Below are positions 36,101 to 43,840 of a stretch of DNA of 64,000 nt, in pieces. The stretch comes from an uncultured Allomuricauda sp. (GTDB taxonomy: Bacteria > Bacteroidota > Bacteroidia > Flavobacteriales > Flavobacteriaceae): assembly GCF_947258355.1 (NCBI RefSeq), contig NZ_CAMYIC010000018.1, positions 62,001-126,000 of the forward strand. The letters are read 5' to 3'. Each line of letters opens with the position of its first letter. The first letter of the stretch is position 1. The notes under the pieces are model-generated. The model saw only the letters and a list, made by a program, of their open reading frames with translations. It did not search any database and had not been told where the DNA came from. Position numbers and translations under genes: made by a program.

Positions 36101-36879
36101 TGGACCTACATAAAAACATATCCAAAATTGTCTTGATTTTGGCAATGCTTTTCACCTTTGGGGCTTGTAAAAGCACCAAATCGATTACAGGTGGAGAGGC
36201 CAATGCAAGATTGTCCACAAAAAATATCATCAATGCCCATTACACCAATCAGCCAAAATTTAAAACGTTGAGGGGTCGTATTAAGATTGATTATGCCAAC
36301 GGTGATGATTCCCAAGGTGTAAACGTGAGCCTTCGTATGGAAAAGGACAAGGTCATATGGATGAGTGCTCCACTTGGCGTTGTTAAAGCGCACATTACGC
36401 CGAAAAAGGTGTCTTTCTACAACAAGCTCCAAAACGAGTATTTTGATGGTGATTTTAGCTATTTAAGCGATTTGCTCGGAACAGAACTCGATTTTGATAA
36501 AGTACAGAACCTACTGTTGGGTAACGCAGTATTGGATTTAAGAAATGAAAAATTCAACTCTGAAGTATACAATGGAAACTACCAATTAAAACCAAAAAAG
36601 GCCAGGGAACTGTTCAAGATTCTGTTTCAATTGGAACCCAAGAATTTTAAGATCGCTGCTCAAGAAATATCTCAACCAGAAAATGCAAGGCAATTAACAG
36701 CTAAATATACTTATCAGGATATTTCAGGAAGTGTGTTTCCCGATGAAGTAAAGATCTTTGCTGAGGAAGCAGGTGATTTAACTACTATAGATTTAAGTTT
36801 TCGGAACCTGGAACTCAATAAACCCATGAGTTTTCCCTACAAAGTGCCCAAAGGGTATGATAAAATTACATTAAAGTAA
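36100..36879 (+). CDS. DUF4292 lipoprotein
   Basis: A 259-residue outer-membrane lipoprotein. The lipobox ends at Cys23 (FTFGACKST). The body has KFKTLRGRIKIDYANGDDSQ, VNVSLRMEKDKVIWMSAPLG and FYNKLQNEYFDGDFSYLSDL, the pattern of DUF4292, whose fold is related to LolA/LolB. A part in lipoprotein or glycolipid handling is possible. It is transcribed with the TPR and EnvC-like genes. Confidence 0.87.
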   Translation: MDLHKNISKIVLILAMLFTFGACKSTKSITGGEANARLSTKNIINAHYTNQPKFKTLRGRIKIDYANGDDSQGVNVSLRMEKDKVIWMSAPLGVVKAHITPKKVSFYNKLQNEYFDGDFSYLSDLLGTELDFDKVQNLLLGNAVLDLRNEKFNSEVYNGNYQLKPKKARELFKILFQLEPKNFKIAAQEISQPENARQLTAKYTYQDISGSVFPDEVKIFAEEAGDLTTIDLSFRNLELNKPMSFPYKVPKGYDKITLK

Positions 36880-36880
36880 T

Positions 36881-38107
36881 ATGAACGGTAAAACTTCATA
36901 TTTTGTTTATTGTCTGATTGTTATATTTTTTACTTCAGTAAGCTCATACTCCCAAACAAGTGAGCAGAAAGTGCTGGAGGCCAAACGGGAACGTTTACAG
37001 AAAGAAATCAAGGAAATCAATAGATTACTCTTTGCAGAACGCAAGGAAAAGGGTACTGTTTTGGACCAAATGGAGGCTTTGGATAACAAGATAAATGTTC
37101 GTCAAGAGTTGATACGTGTCACAAACCAACAATCCAATTTGCTCAATAGGCAAATCAATGTAAATATCAGAAACATTAGTAAGCTCCGGGAAGATTTAAA
37201 AATCTTGAAGGAAGATTATGCCGAATTAATTCAAAAAACCTATCAAAACAAATCCCAAAGCAACCGATTAATGTTCTTGCTTTCGGCTGATAATTTTTAT
37301 GAGGCGTACAAGCGGTTGCAATATATGCAGCAATATGCAAAGCATCGGAAAAAGCAGGGGGAAGGAATTGTACAAAAAACAGAAGAGCTCAAAGCCTTGA
37401 ACCAGGATTTAGTCCGACAGCGTAAAGAAAAAGACCAACTCATTGCAGAAAATCAAAAAGCCAAAGCGGAACTGTCAAAAGAAATAGAATCCCAAAGAAG
37501 CCTTTTAACAAGCATAAAGCAGAACGAGGCGAAATACACTGCAGCGATTGCAGAAAAGCAAAAAGAGGCCCGTAAAATTGATCGAGAGATAGAACGAATG
37601 ATCAAAAGCGCCATTGCAAGTTCAAACAGAAGTTCAGGCAGTTCTTCCAGTAGTACAACTTTTTCCCTCACACCGGAAGCTAAATTATTGGCGGATAACT
37701 TTTCATCCAATAAAGGAAGATTGATTTGGCCAGTGGAAAAGGGAATCAAAAGTCAGGGATATGGAGTATATGCGGATAAATTGTATCCCGGAATCAAACA
37801 CCGAAACAATGGGGTAACCATTACCACGGATGCCGGTAGTAAGGCCAGGGCAATCTTTGAAGGCGAGGTAATCGCTATTTTAACTGTACCGGGAGGGAAC
37901 AAAGGGGTTCAAATAAAACATGGAAACTACATAAGCACATACTATAACCTCTCCAATCTATATGTAAAAAAGGGGGATAAAGTTGCTGCAAAAGAAGTGC
38001 TTGGCGAAATAAATACCAATCGGTTTGATGGTACAACTAAATTGAAGTTTTATCTTTATAAAGATGCCAATCGATTGAATCCCGAGGATTGGATCTATCA
38101 ACTCTAA
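36881..38107 (+). CDS. EnvC-like murein hydrolase activator, coiled coil plus degenerate LytM/M23 domain
   Basis: A 408-residue periplasmic protein: signal peptide (to about SSYSQ), a long coiled coil over residues about 25-245 (AKRERLQKEIKEINRLLFAE), a Ser-rich linker and a C-terminal LytM domain. The zinc ligands are lost: the H-x3-D site reads KHRNNGVTI and the H-x-H site reads STYYNLSNL. It is therefore probably an activator of amidases, like EnvC, rather than an enzyme itself. It lies one base after the DUF4292 gene and five before the aldo/keto reductase. Confidence 0.88.
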   Translation: MNGKTSYFVYCLIVIFFTSVSSYSQTSEQKVLEAKRERLQKEIKEINRLLFAERKEKGTVLDQMEALDNKINVRQELIRVTNQQSNLLNRQINVNIRNISKLREDLKILKEDYAELIQKTYQNKSQSNRLMFLLSADNFYEAYKRLQYMQQYAKHRKKQGEGIVQKTEELKALNQDLVRQRKEKDQLIAENQKAKAELSKEIESQRSLLTSIKQNEAKYTAAIAEKQKEARKIDREIERMIKSAIASSNRSSGSSSSSTTFSLTPEAKLLADNFSSNKGRLIWPVEKGIKSQGYGVYADKLYPGIKHRNNGVTITTDAGSKARAIFEGEVIAILTVPGGNKGVQIKHGNYISTYYNLSNLYVKKGDKVAAKEVLGEINTNRFDGTTKLKFYLYKDANRLNPEDWIYQL

Positions 38108-38112
38108 TTACT

Positions 38113-38949
38113 ATGCAGAAAATAACAGATTTACAAGGCTCTTTTGAATTGCACAATGGGGTCCAGATGCCCTATTTTGGATTGGGAGTGTACCTTTCCA
38201 AAGATGGAGGTGAAGTGGTTAATGCTGTAAAGGAAGCATTAAATCACGGATATAGACATATTGATACGGCTTCGATCTATAATAACGAAGAAGGTGTTGG
38301 ACAAGGAATCCGTGAAAGCGATGTAGATCGTAAGGATGTTTTTTTGGTAAGCAAGGTTTGGAACACCGATCAAGGGTATGACTCCACCCTCAAAGCTTTT
38401 GATGCAAGTCTAGACCGGTTGGGAACGGATTATTTGGATTTGTACTTGGTACACTGGCCAAAAGGGGAATTATCAAAAGAAACATGGAAAGCCCTGGAAA
38501 AACTGTATAAGGAAAAAAGGGTGCGCGCCATTGGAGTAAGCAACTTTCTACAGCATCACTTGGAAGATTTGCTGGACTCAGCGGAAATTGTACCCATGGT
38601 AAACCAAATGGAATTCCATCCGTATTTGGTACAGCAGGACTTAATTGATTTCTGTAGTTCCAAAGGCATACAATACGAAGCATGGTCGCCATTGATGCAG
38701 GGCAATATCTTCGATTTGGATATCATGAAGGAGCTGGCATCCAAGTACAACAAAACCATAGCTCAGATTGTGCTGCGATGGGACCTTCAAAAAGGAGTGG
38801 TGACCATACCAAAATCATCCAAAAAAGAACGCATTATTGCTAATTCAGAGCTATTTGATTTTGAACTTTCCGAAGAGGATGTAAAAATGCTCGATGGATT
38901 GGACCGGGGTAAACGGTTTGGTCCAGACCCCGATAATTTCGATTTCTAA
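38113..38949 (+). CDS. Aldo/keto reductase
   Basis: A 278-residue NADPH-dependent reductase with the family tetrad: Asp and Tyr in HIDTASIYNNEEGVG, Lys in FLVSKVWNTD and His in YLVHWPKGE. Cofactor-binding parts are VSNFLQHHLEDLL, QMEFHPYLVQQ and VTIPKSSKKERI. ATG 38113 (MQKITDLQ) is taken; an earlier ATG in frame lies inside the EnvC-like gene. The physiological aldehyde is unknown. Confidence 0.92.
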   Translation: MQKITDLQGSFELHNGVQMPYFGLGVYLSKDGGEVVNAVKEALNHGYRHIDTASIYNNEEGVGQGIRESDVDRKDVFLVSKVWNTDQGYDSTLKAFDASLDRLGTDYLDLYLVHWPKGELSKETWKALEKLYKEKRVRAIGVSNFLQHHLEDLLDSAEIVPMVNQMEFHPYLVQQDLIDFCSSKGIQYEAWSPLMQGNIFDLDIMKELASKYNKTIAQIVLRWDLQKGVVTIPKSSKKERIIANSELFDFELSEEDVKMLDGLDRGKRFGPDPDNFDF

Positions 38950-38953
38950 GGCC

Positions 38954-39466
38954 CTACGAAGTGAAAAGGGCTTTGAGTTCTGTAGCATCTGCAGGTTTCA
39001 TTTTACCTGCCAGTACTAAACTTAGCTGTTTTCTTCGAAGCGCGGCGGCATAGCGTTCCTTTTCCAAATCGGTTTCAGGCTCCAATGGGGGTACTTCGGT
39101 AGGTTTTCCTGTGTCATCTACCGCTACAAATGTATAAATGGCTTCATTGGCCTTGGTGCGTTCTCCCGTAAAGCGGTCCTCTATCCATACATCCAAAAAA
39201 ATCTCCATAGAAGTTTTAAACGCTCTAGACACTGATGCTTCAACGGTCACTACACTGCCCAGAGGGACAGCTCGGTTAAAAGCCACATGGTTCACCGAAG
39301 CGGTAACAGTAATACGTCGGCTGTGCCTACGTGCCGAAATACTGGCAGCTCGGTCCATTCGGGCGAGAAGTTCCCCGCCAAAAAGATTGTTAAGGGGATT
39401 GGTTTCACTTGGAAGTACCAAATCGGTCATTACCGTGCGTGATTCATTGGGAGTTTTAGCGCGCAT
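38954..39466 (-). CDS. Acyl-CoA thioesterase (hotdog fold, YciA/BFIT type)
   Basis: A 170-residue cytosolic hotdog thioesterase. The signature NPLNNLFGGELLARMDRAAS supplies the catalytic Asn and Asp, followed by TVTASVNHVAFNRAVPLGSV and FVAVDDTGKPTEVPPL. It hydrolyses acyl-CoA. Its 3' end is four bases from the convergent aldo/keto reductase stop. A -7 box lies just upstream at 39483-39490. Confidence 0.93.
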   Translation of the reverse strand: MRAKTPNESRTVMTDLVLPSETNPLNNLFGGELLARMDRAASISARRHSRRITVTASVNHVAFNRAVPLGSVVTVEASVSRAFKTSMEIFLDVWIEDRFTGERTKANEAIYTFVAVDDTGKPTEVPPLEPETDLEKERYAAALRRKQLSLVLAGKMKPADATELKALFTS

Positions 39467-39482
39467 AGCTTAAAATTTTGCG

Positions 39483-39490
39483 CAAAGATA
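39483..39490 (-). promoter_or_regulatory. -7 promoter box of the thioesterase gene
   Basis: Read on the minus strand, TATCTTTG is an exact TAnnTTTG match 16 bases before the ATG at 39466. No TTG appears at the usual upstream distance. Confidence 0.45.
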
Positions 39491-39525
39491 TTGAAGTACG
39501 GAATGGTTTTTAAGAGAAAGCAGGA

Positions 39526-40470
39526 TTATTTCTCGGAAAGCATCCAAGCATCCCTGGAATCCTCGGCTTTTACCTTTCTTAAGAAGACCAATGCTTCTTT
39601 CGGGTCCTCAAAGCTATCGTAAGCTACTTGGTGAAGTCCATATTTATTAACGCCCAAGTAAAAAGCATTATAACCTTTTTCTTTAAGCTGTCCCACCTTT
39701 TTATCTGCATTTTGTTCCTCTCGGAACGCCCCTGCTATAATATGGTGTTTGCCCAATTGTTTTTTGGTTACGCTAATATTGATGGCCGGAAGCTCCAAAG
39801 GAGCACTTTCGAAAAAAGTGGCTTCCTGTATCAAACGTGATACTTCTTGTTGTGCATCTTGTTGTGCGGCCACTTCTTTTTGTTGAAGATCGCCATAGGT
39901 TTGATAAGAAGTTGCGCCCAACGAAACCGCCAATAAAATTACAGCCGCATATTTTAGCCAAGGTCTAAAGGAAGTTTGTTCCCTTTTCTCGGGTGTGATG
40001 ATGAACGGAATTCGTTCTTCCATCTCCTCTACCTCCTCTTTGATAACTTCACGCTGAATAGGTGTAGCAGCAAAGGGGGATAGACCAAATGAAGATGTTA
40101 AAAAGTTGATTTTTTCCTCGGGCTGAAACTGGATGCGTTGCTCATTATTGTGCCAAAGTCTGCCAATCCCAAAAAGCTCAATGCTCTCGCCCTGAGCCAG
40201 TCTCTGGTTCCACTCGTGTGCAATGGTCTCCACTTCCTCTAGGATATCTTCGTACCCTAAATTCTTTTCTTTGGAAATGTGGGACACCAACAATCCATCG
40301 TTCTTGGATAGTTGGGCATTAAAGGAAATAGCCTTGCTTGGAGGCACCAATGTATTGGTGGTTGAATCAATTTCTGCGGATTTACCATGTGCCAAAAAAG
40401 CACCAAAACCAGGCACTACCACACAGTTGTAATCAAACAAGAGTTTTTCTATGTACGAATCTATCCGCAT
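39526..40470 (-). CDS. HU/CCDC81-like and SPOR domain membrane protein
   Basis: A 314-residue protein. Residues 1-125 hold two HU-like CCDC81 domains (MRIDSYIEKLLFDYNCVVVP, then SIELFGIGRLW). A basic/acidic linker and one membrane helix (YAAVILLAVSLGATSY) follow. The C-terminal SPOR domain begins at KHHIIAGAFREEQNADKKV and binds denuded peptidoglycan at division sites. ATG 40470 is used because longer in-frame starts add a hydrophobic stretch absent from the family. It is divergent from dprA. Confidence 0.88.
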   Translation of the reverse strand: MRIDSYIEKLLFDYNCVVVPGFGAFLAHGKSAEIDSTTNTLVPPSKAISFNAQLSKNDGLLVSHISKEKNLGYEDILEEVETIAHEWNQRLAQGESIELFGIGRLWHNNEQRIQFQPEEKINFLTSSFGLSPFAATPIQREVIKEEVEEMEERIPFIITPEKREQTSFRPWLKYAAVILLAVSLGATSYQTYGDLQQKEVAAQQDAQQEVSRLIQEATFFESAPLELPAINISVTKKQLGKHHIIAGAFREEQNADKKVGQLKEKGYNAFYLGVNKYGLHQVAYDSFEDPKEALVFLRKVKAEDSRDAWMLSEK

Positions 40471-40531
40471 AGCCACAAATATTGCAAAAAAAGGGACAGC
40501 ACAAAATATGCTGCATAACTTTTTATTAACA

Positions 40532-40562
40532 TTTGAAAATCTGTATTTTGTGAACAACTTTG
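40532..40562 (+). promoter_or_regulatory. Probable dprA promoter
   Basis: TTTG (40532-40535), a 19-base spacer and CAACTTTG (40555-40562) resemble TTTG-N19-TAnnTTTG, with one mismatch in the second box. The transcript would start just before ATG 40576, leaving a leader of only a few bases. Confidence 0.4.
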
Positions 40563-40575
40563 ACGCCCAAATCAA

Positions 40576-41682
40576 ATGACTGAACCTGAAATTATTGCGG
40601 CCTTACGGCTGCAAAATATCCCTAACATTGGAGATGTTACGGCAAAAAAATTAATTGCACATTGTGGAAGTCCATCAGCAATTTTTGAGGACAAACTGCA
40701 TCACCTCTTAAAAATCGACGGTATTGGGAAAATGACCTTGAAAGGTCTGTTTGACCAAATTCATCTGGAAGAAGCACAAAAAGAGTATGAGTTTTTGTCC
40801 AAAGAGGATATCATCATCCATTATTTCATGGATGATGACTACCCCAAACGTTTAAAACATTGTGTAGATGGCCCTATTCTATTGTTTCAGAGAGGAAACA
40901 TCAATTTACAAAGCCAAAAGGTCATCAGTGTGGTAGGGACCAGGAACGTTACCAATTACGGAAGCACCTTTTGTCAACAATTTATTCAGGAGTTGGCACC
41001 CTTGAACCCCGTAATTGTAAGCGGTCTGGCCTATGGAGTAGATATTGCCGTTCAAAAAGCGGCGATAGATAACGGATTGCAAACCATTGCCTGCATGGCA
41101 CACGGGCTCAACCAAATTTATCCAAAGGTACATGCCAAATATCAATCCAAAATTGAAGAAAACGGCGGATTTATGACTGAATTCTGGAGCAGTAGCCAAC
41201 CGAACCGGGAGAATTTTTTAAAAAGGAATCGTATTATAGCTGGAATCAGCGAGGCTACGATTGTAATCGAGTCTGCGGAAAAAGGCGGCAGTTTGGTAAC
41301 GGCGGATTTGGCTCACGGCTATCATAGGGAAGTCTTTGCGGTTCCTGGAAGGGCAACTGATAAGTGGAGCAAAGGCTGTAACGACCTCATTAAATACCAA
41401 AAAGCACATTTATTGACCTCTGCAGCAGAACTGATTTATCTTTTGGGATGGGAAATTGAGGAAAAAAAACAAGAAAAAACATTGCAAAAACAGCTGTTCG
41501 TCGAGTTGGATGAAACAGAACAGTCAATCTACTCTTATTTGCAATTAAACGGAAAACAACTACTGGACACCGTTGCTTTAGAGTGCAATCTGCCCATATT
41601 TAAGGTTTCTTCCACTTTATTGAACATGGAAATGAAGGGAGTCATCAGACCATTGCCCGGTAAACTGTTCGAGGCGGTGTAG
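40576..41682 (+). CDS. dprA: DNA-processing protein DprA
   Basis: A 368-residue protein that loads RecA on incoming single-stranded DNA in transformation. It has an N-terminal HhH/SAM-like region (LRLQNIPNIGDVTAKKLI), the Rossmann core with ISVVGTRNVTNYG, VSGLAYGVDIAVQKAAI, AIVESAEKGGSLVTADLA-like pattern (VIESAEKGGSLVTADLA) and VFAVPGRATDKWSKGCN, and a C-terminal winged helix (SVYLQLNGK-type segment SIYSYLQLNGKQLLDTVALE). The length is normal. Confidence 0.94.
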   Translation: MTEPEIIAALRLQNIPNIGDVTAKKLIAHCGSPSAIFEDKLHHLLKIDGIGKMTLKGLFDQIHLEEAQKEYEFLSKEDIIIHYFMDDDYPKRLKHCVDGPILLFQRGNINLQSQKVISVVGTRNVTNYGSTFCQQFIQELAPLNPVIVSGLAYGVDIAVQKAAIDNGLQTIACMAHGLNQIYPKVHAKYQSKIEENGGFMTEFWSSSQPNRENFLKRNRIIAGISEATIVIESAEKGGSLVTADLAHGYHREVFAVPGRATDKWSKGCNDLIKYQKAHLLTSAAELIYLLGWEIEEKKQEKTLQKQLFVELDETEQSIYSYLQLNGKQLLDTVALECNLPIFKVSSTLLNMEMKGVIRPLPGKLFEAV

Positions 41683-42003
41683 TCAATGTTATTTCGAGTG
41701 CAGTCGAGAAATAATTTGTATTCCAAAGTAAAGGCTGAATACGGAAAGTAAGTTGATGAAATTCTTAAAATTTGATGTTGCTCATCCATCAAATTAGAAC
41801 AATAAACGTATTGTAATACCTTAGGAGTGCTGGAAATCGAACCAAGATGTAACAGAACAGTCACCCTGTTTTTGAATGTAGTTTAACGAGGACTCGTCAC
41901 TAAAAATCGAGATTTAGGTTGATTTTATGTCAAAACCAATGTTTTTTAAAGATTCCGACCACCAAAAAGGCTCTGGTTATTATGTCAGATTTACGATAAA
42001 AGG
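41683..42003 (+). other. 321-base intergenic region with several small hairpins, no gene
   Basis: This stretch lies between the convergent ends of dprA and trpS. It has a palindromic repeat at 41689-41714, a perfect ACGAG-GA-CTCGT hairpin (41886-41897) and CTAAA/TTTAG arms (41900-41904 and 41913-41917). No reading frame in it shows a recognisable protein. A minus-strand frame over 41535-41864 runs into dprA antisense and looks like chance. The density of hairpins suggests a repeat element or decayed insertion. Confidence 0.5.
41689..41714 (+). repeat. Interspersed palindromic repeat after dprA
   Basis: TTATTTC (41689-41695) pairs with GAAATAA (41708-41714), and the inner GAGTGCAGTCGA section pairs imperfectly. 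The AGTCGA core is shared with the repeat between atpA and atpG, so both belong to the interspersed repeats common in flavobacteria. It starts seven bases after the dprA stop and may help end its transcript. Confidence 0.6.
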
Positions 42004-42972
42004 TTAGTAGCCCAATTTTTCCCTGACCCGTGTTAGCACCTCATTAGCAACTTTTCTTGCTTTTTCCGCACCAAAAGCCAATGCCTCGTCCACTTCGTTT
42101 GTGTGGTTCATATAGTAATCGAACTTTTCGCGGGGTTCTTCAAACTTTTCCAAAATAAGCTCATACAAAGCTTGTTTAGCATGACCATAACCGTAATTCC
42201 CTGCGAGATAGTTGGCGCTCATTTCCTCAATCTGTTCCGCTGAGGCCAGCAACTTATAGAGAGCAAACACATTATCCTTGCTAGGATCTTTTGGATCCTC
42301 CATGGGAGTACTGTCAGTTACAATGCCCATGATCTGCTTACGCAATTTTTTGTCCGGTTGGAACAAATTAATGAGGTTTCCACGGCTCTTGCTCATTTTT
42401 TCGCCATCCGTACCAGGTACGTACATGGTTTGTTCATGGACCTTGGCTTCCGGCATTACAAAGGTTTCACCCATTTGATTATGAAAACGTGAGGCGACAT
42501 CACGTGTCATTTCCAAATGTTGCAGCTGGTCTTTTCCTACGGGGACAATGTCCGCATCGTACAATAAAATATCCGCGGCCATAAGCATGGGATAGGTAAA
42601 AAGTCCGGCGTTTACATCTTCCAATCTGTCAGCTTTGTCCTTAAACGAATGGGCCAAGGTTAATCTTTGATATGGAAAAAAACAGCTCAAGTACCAAGCC
42701 AATTCTGCTGTTTGTGGAATATCGCTCTGTCTGTAAAAAACAGTTTTTTCAATGTCAAGCCCAAACGCAAGCCAAGCGGCTGCAATCGCGTAGGTGTTGT
42801 TTCGTAACAGTTCCCCATCCTTGATCTGGGTAAGTGAGTGCATATCGGCAATAAAAAGGAAGGAATCGTTCTCGGGGTTTTCCGCCATTTCAATGGCAGG
42901 TGCAATTGCACCCAAAATATTCCCTAAGTGTGGTGTTCCTGTGCTTTGTATTCCTGTCAGAATTCGGGCCAT
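42004..42972 (-). CDS. trpS: Tryptophan--tRNA ligase
   Basis: A 322-residue class I aminoacyl-tRNA synthetase. The HIGH-like motif is TPHLGN (residues 13-18), and KMSKS is at 192-196. FYRQSDIPQTAELAWYLSCF and LYDADIVPVGKDQLQHLEMT mark the tryptophan-specific core. The length is standard. A near-match -7 box (TACTTTTA, 42989-42996 on this strand) precedes it. It is divergent from plsC. Confidence 0.96.
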   Translation of the reverse strand: MARILTGIQSTGTPHLGNILGAIAPAIEMAENPENDSFLFIADMHSLTQIKDGELLRNNTYAIAAAWLAFGLDIEKTVFYRQSDIPQTAELAWYLSCFFPYQRLTLAHSFKDKADRLEDVNAGLFTYPMLMAADILLYDADIVPVGKDQLQHLEMTRDVASRFHNQMGETFVMPEAKVHEQTMYVPGTDGEKMSKSRGNLINLFQPDKKLRKQIMGIVTDSTPMEDPKDPSKDNVFALYKLLASAEQIEEMSANYLAGNYGYGHAKQALYELILEKFEEPREKFDYYMNHTNEVDEALAFGAEKARKVANEVLTRVREKLGY

Positions 42973-43048
42973 TCTTAATTTTTGTCGGTAAAAGTAAGCA
43001 TCCCATCCGTATAATAAAAGCCACTAAGTAGCTAAAAGCCGCATTGTC

Positions 43049-43082
43049 TTTTGTGCTAAAATTTGCAAATACGTTACATTTG
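43049..43082 (+). promoter_or_regulatory. plsC promoter
   Basis: TTTTG (43049-43053) and TACATTTG (43075-43082) are separated by 21 bases, a full match to the Bacteroidota promoter form. The -7 box ends only four bases before the ATG at 43087, so the message would have almost no leader. Confidence 0.65.
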
Positions 43083-43086
43083 GCAG

Positions 43087-43818
43087 ATGCTAGGGGCAAT
43101 CAAAAATGTAGGACATGTAATGTATAGGGTTTGGTTCTATATTTTGGTCACCGTTCCCATTCTACTGTTTTTTCCATTTTTGTTGGCTTTTACCATTTCA
43201 GAAAGAACGTATCCCCAATTTTTTTGGTTGGCTAGGAATTTATGGGCAAGGCCCATTTTGTATGGCATGGGCTGTTTTCCAAGAATAATCCGTGAGCAGC
43301 TTATGCAGAAGGGAAAGAGCTATATGCTAGTGGCAAACCACACCAGTATGCTTGACATTATGTTAATGCTGCACGTTAGTAGAAATCCTTTTGTTTTTGT
43401 TGGTAAAAAGGAATTGGTGAACATTCCCATTTTTGGCTTTTTCTACAAAAGGGTTTGTATTATGGTGGATCGTGACAGTGTTAGGAGCAGAACACGGGTT
43501 TATAGAAGGGCCCAAAGAAGATTAGATCAAGGTTTGAGCATTTGTATTTTTCCGGAGGGGGGAGTTCCCGAAGAGGAAATTGTGCTGGACCAATTCAAGG
43601 ATGGGGCCTTTAAAATGGCCATAGCCCATAAAATACCGGTGGTACCCATGACATTTTACGATAATAAAAAAAGGTTTTCTTTCACATTTTATAGTGGTGG
43701 CCCAGGTCCGCTTAGGGTAAAGGTCCATCAGTTTTTTGAAACGGGAATTTTGAGCGCTGAGGATACATCCACTTTAAGGGAGGAGGTTAGGGAGGTTATT
43801 CTAAAAGACTTAACCTGA
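43087..43818 (+). CDS. plsC: 1-acyl-sn-glycerol-3-phosphate acyltransferase
   Basis: A 243-residue membrane enzyme that makes phosphatidic acid. An N-terminal hydrophobic helix (WFYILVTVPILLFFPFLLAF) is followed by the catalytic NHTSMLDIM (H-x4-D), the substrate motif GKKELVNIPIFGFFYKR and FPEGGVPEEE. ATG 43087 (MLGAIKNVG) is taken because an earlier in-frame ATG at 43063 lies upstream of the -7 box. A later ATG at 43120 is possible if the message starts further in. Confidence 0.92.
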   Translation: MLGAIKNVGHVMYRVWFYILVTVPILLFFPFLLAFTISERTYPQFFWLARNLWARPILYGMGCFPRIIREQLMQKGKSYMLVANHTSMLDIMLMLHVSRNPFVFVGKKELVNIPIFGFFYKRVCIMVDRDSVRSRTRVYRRAQRRLDQGLSICIFPEGGVPEEEIVLDQFKDGAFKMAIAHKIPVVPMTFYDNKKRFSFTFYSGGPGPLRVKVHQFFETGILSAEDTSTLREEVREVILKDLT

Positions 43819-43840
43819 CCTGTCACACAAAAATTGTATG

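Noticed and set aside
41830..41846. A tRNA T-arm-like piece on the minus strand (TTCGATT loop between imperfect 5-base arms)
   Set aside because: One arm pair mismatches, and no D-arm, anticodon arm or matching acceptor strand is found upstream, so it is not a tRNA gene.
41535..41864. A 109-codon minus-strand frame over the end of dprA and the following gap
   Set aside because: Half of it is antisense to dprA, it has no family pattern and no promoter. It looks like chance.
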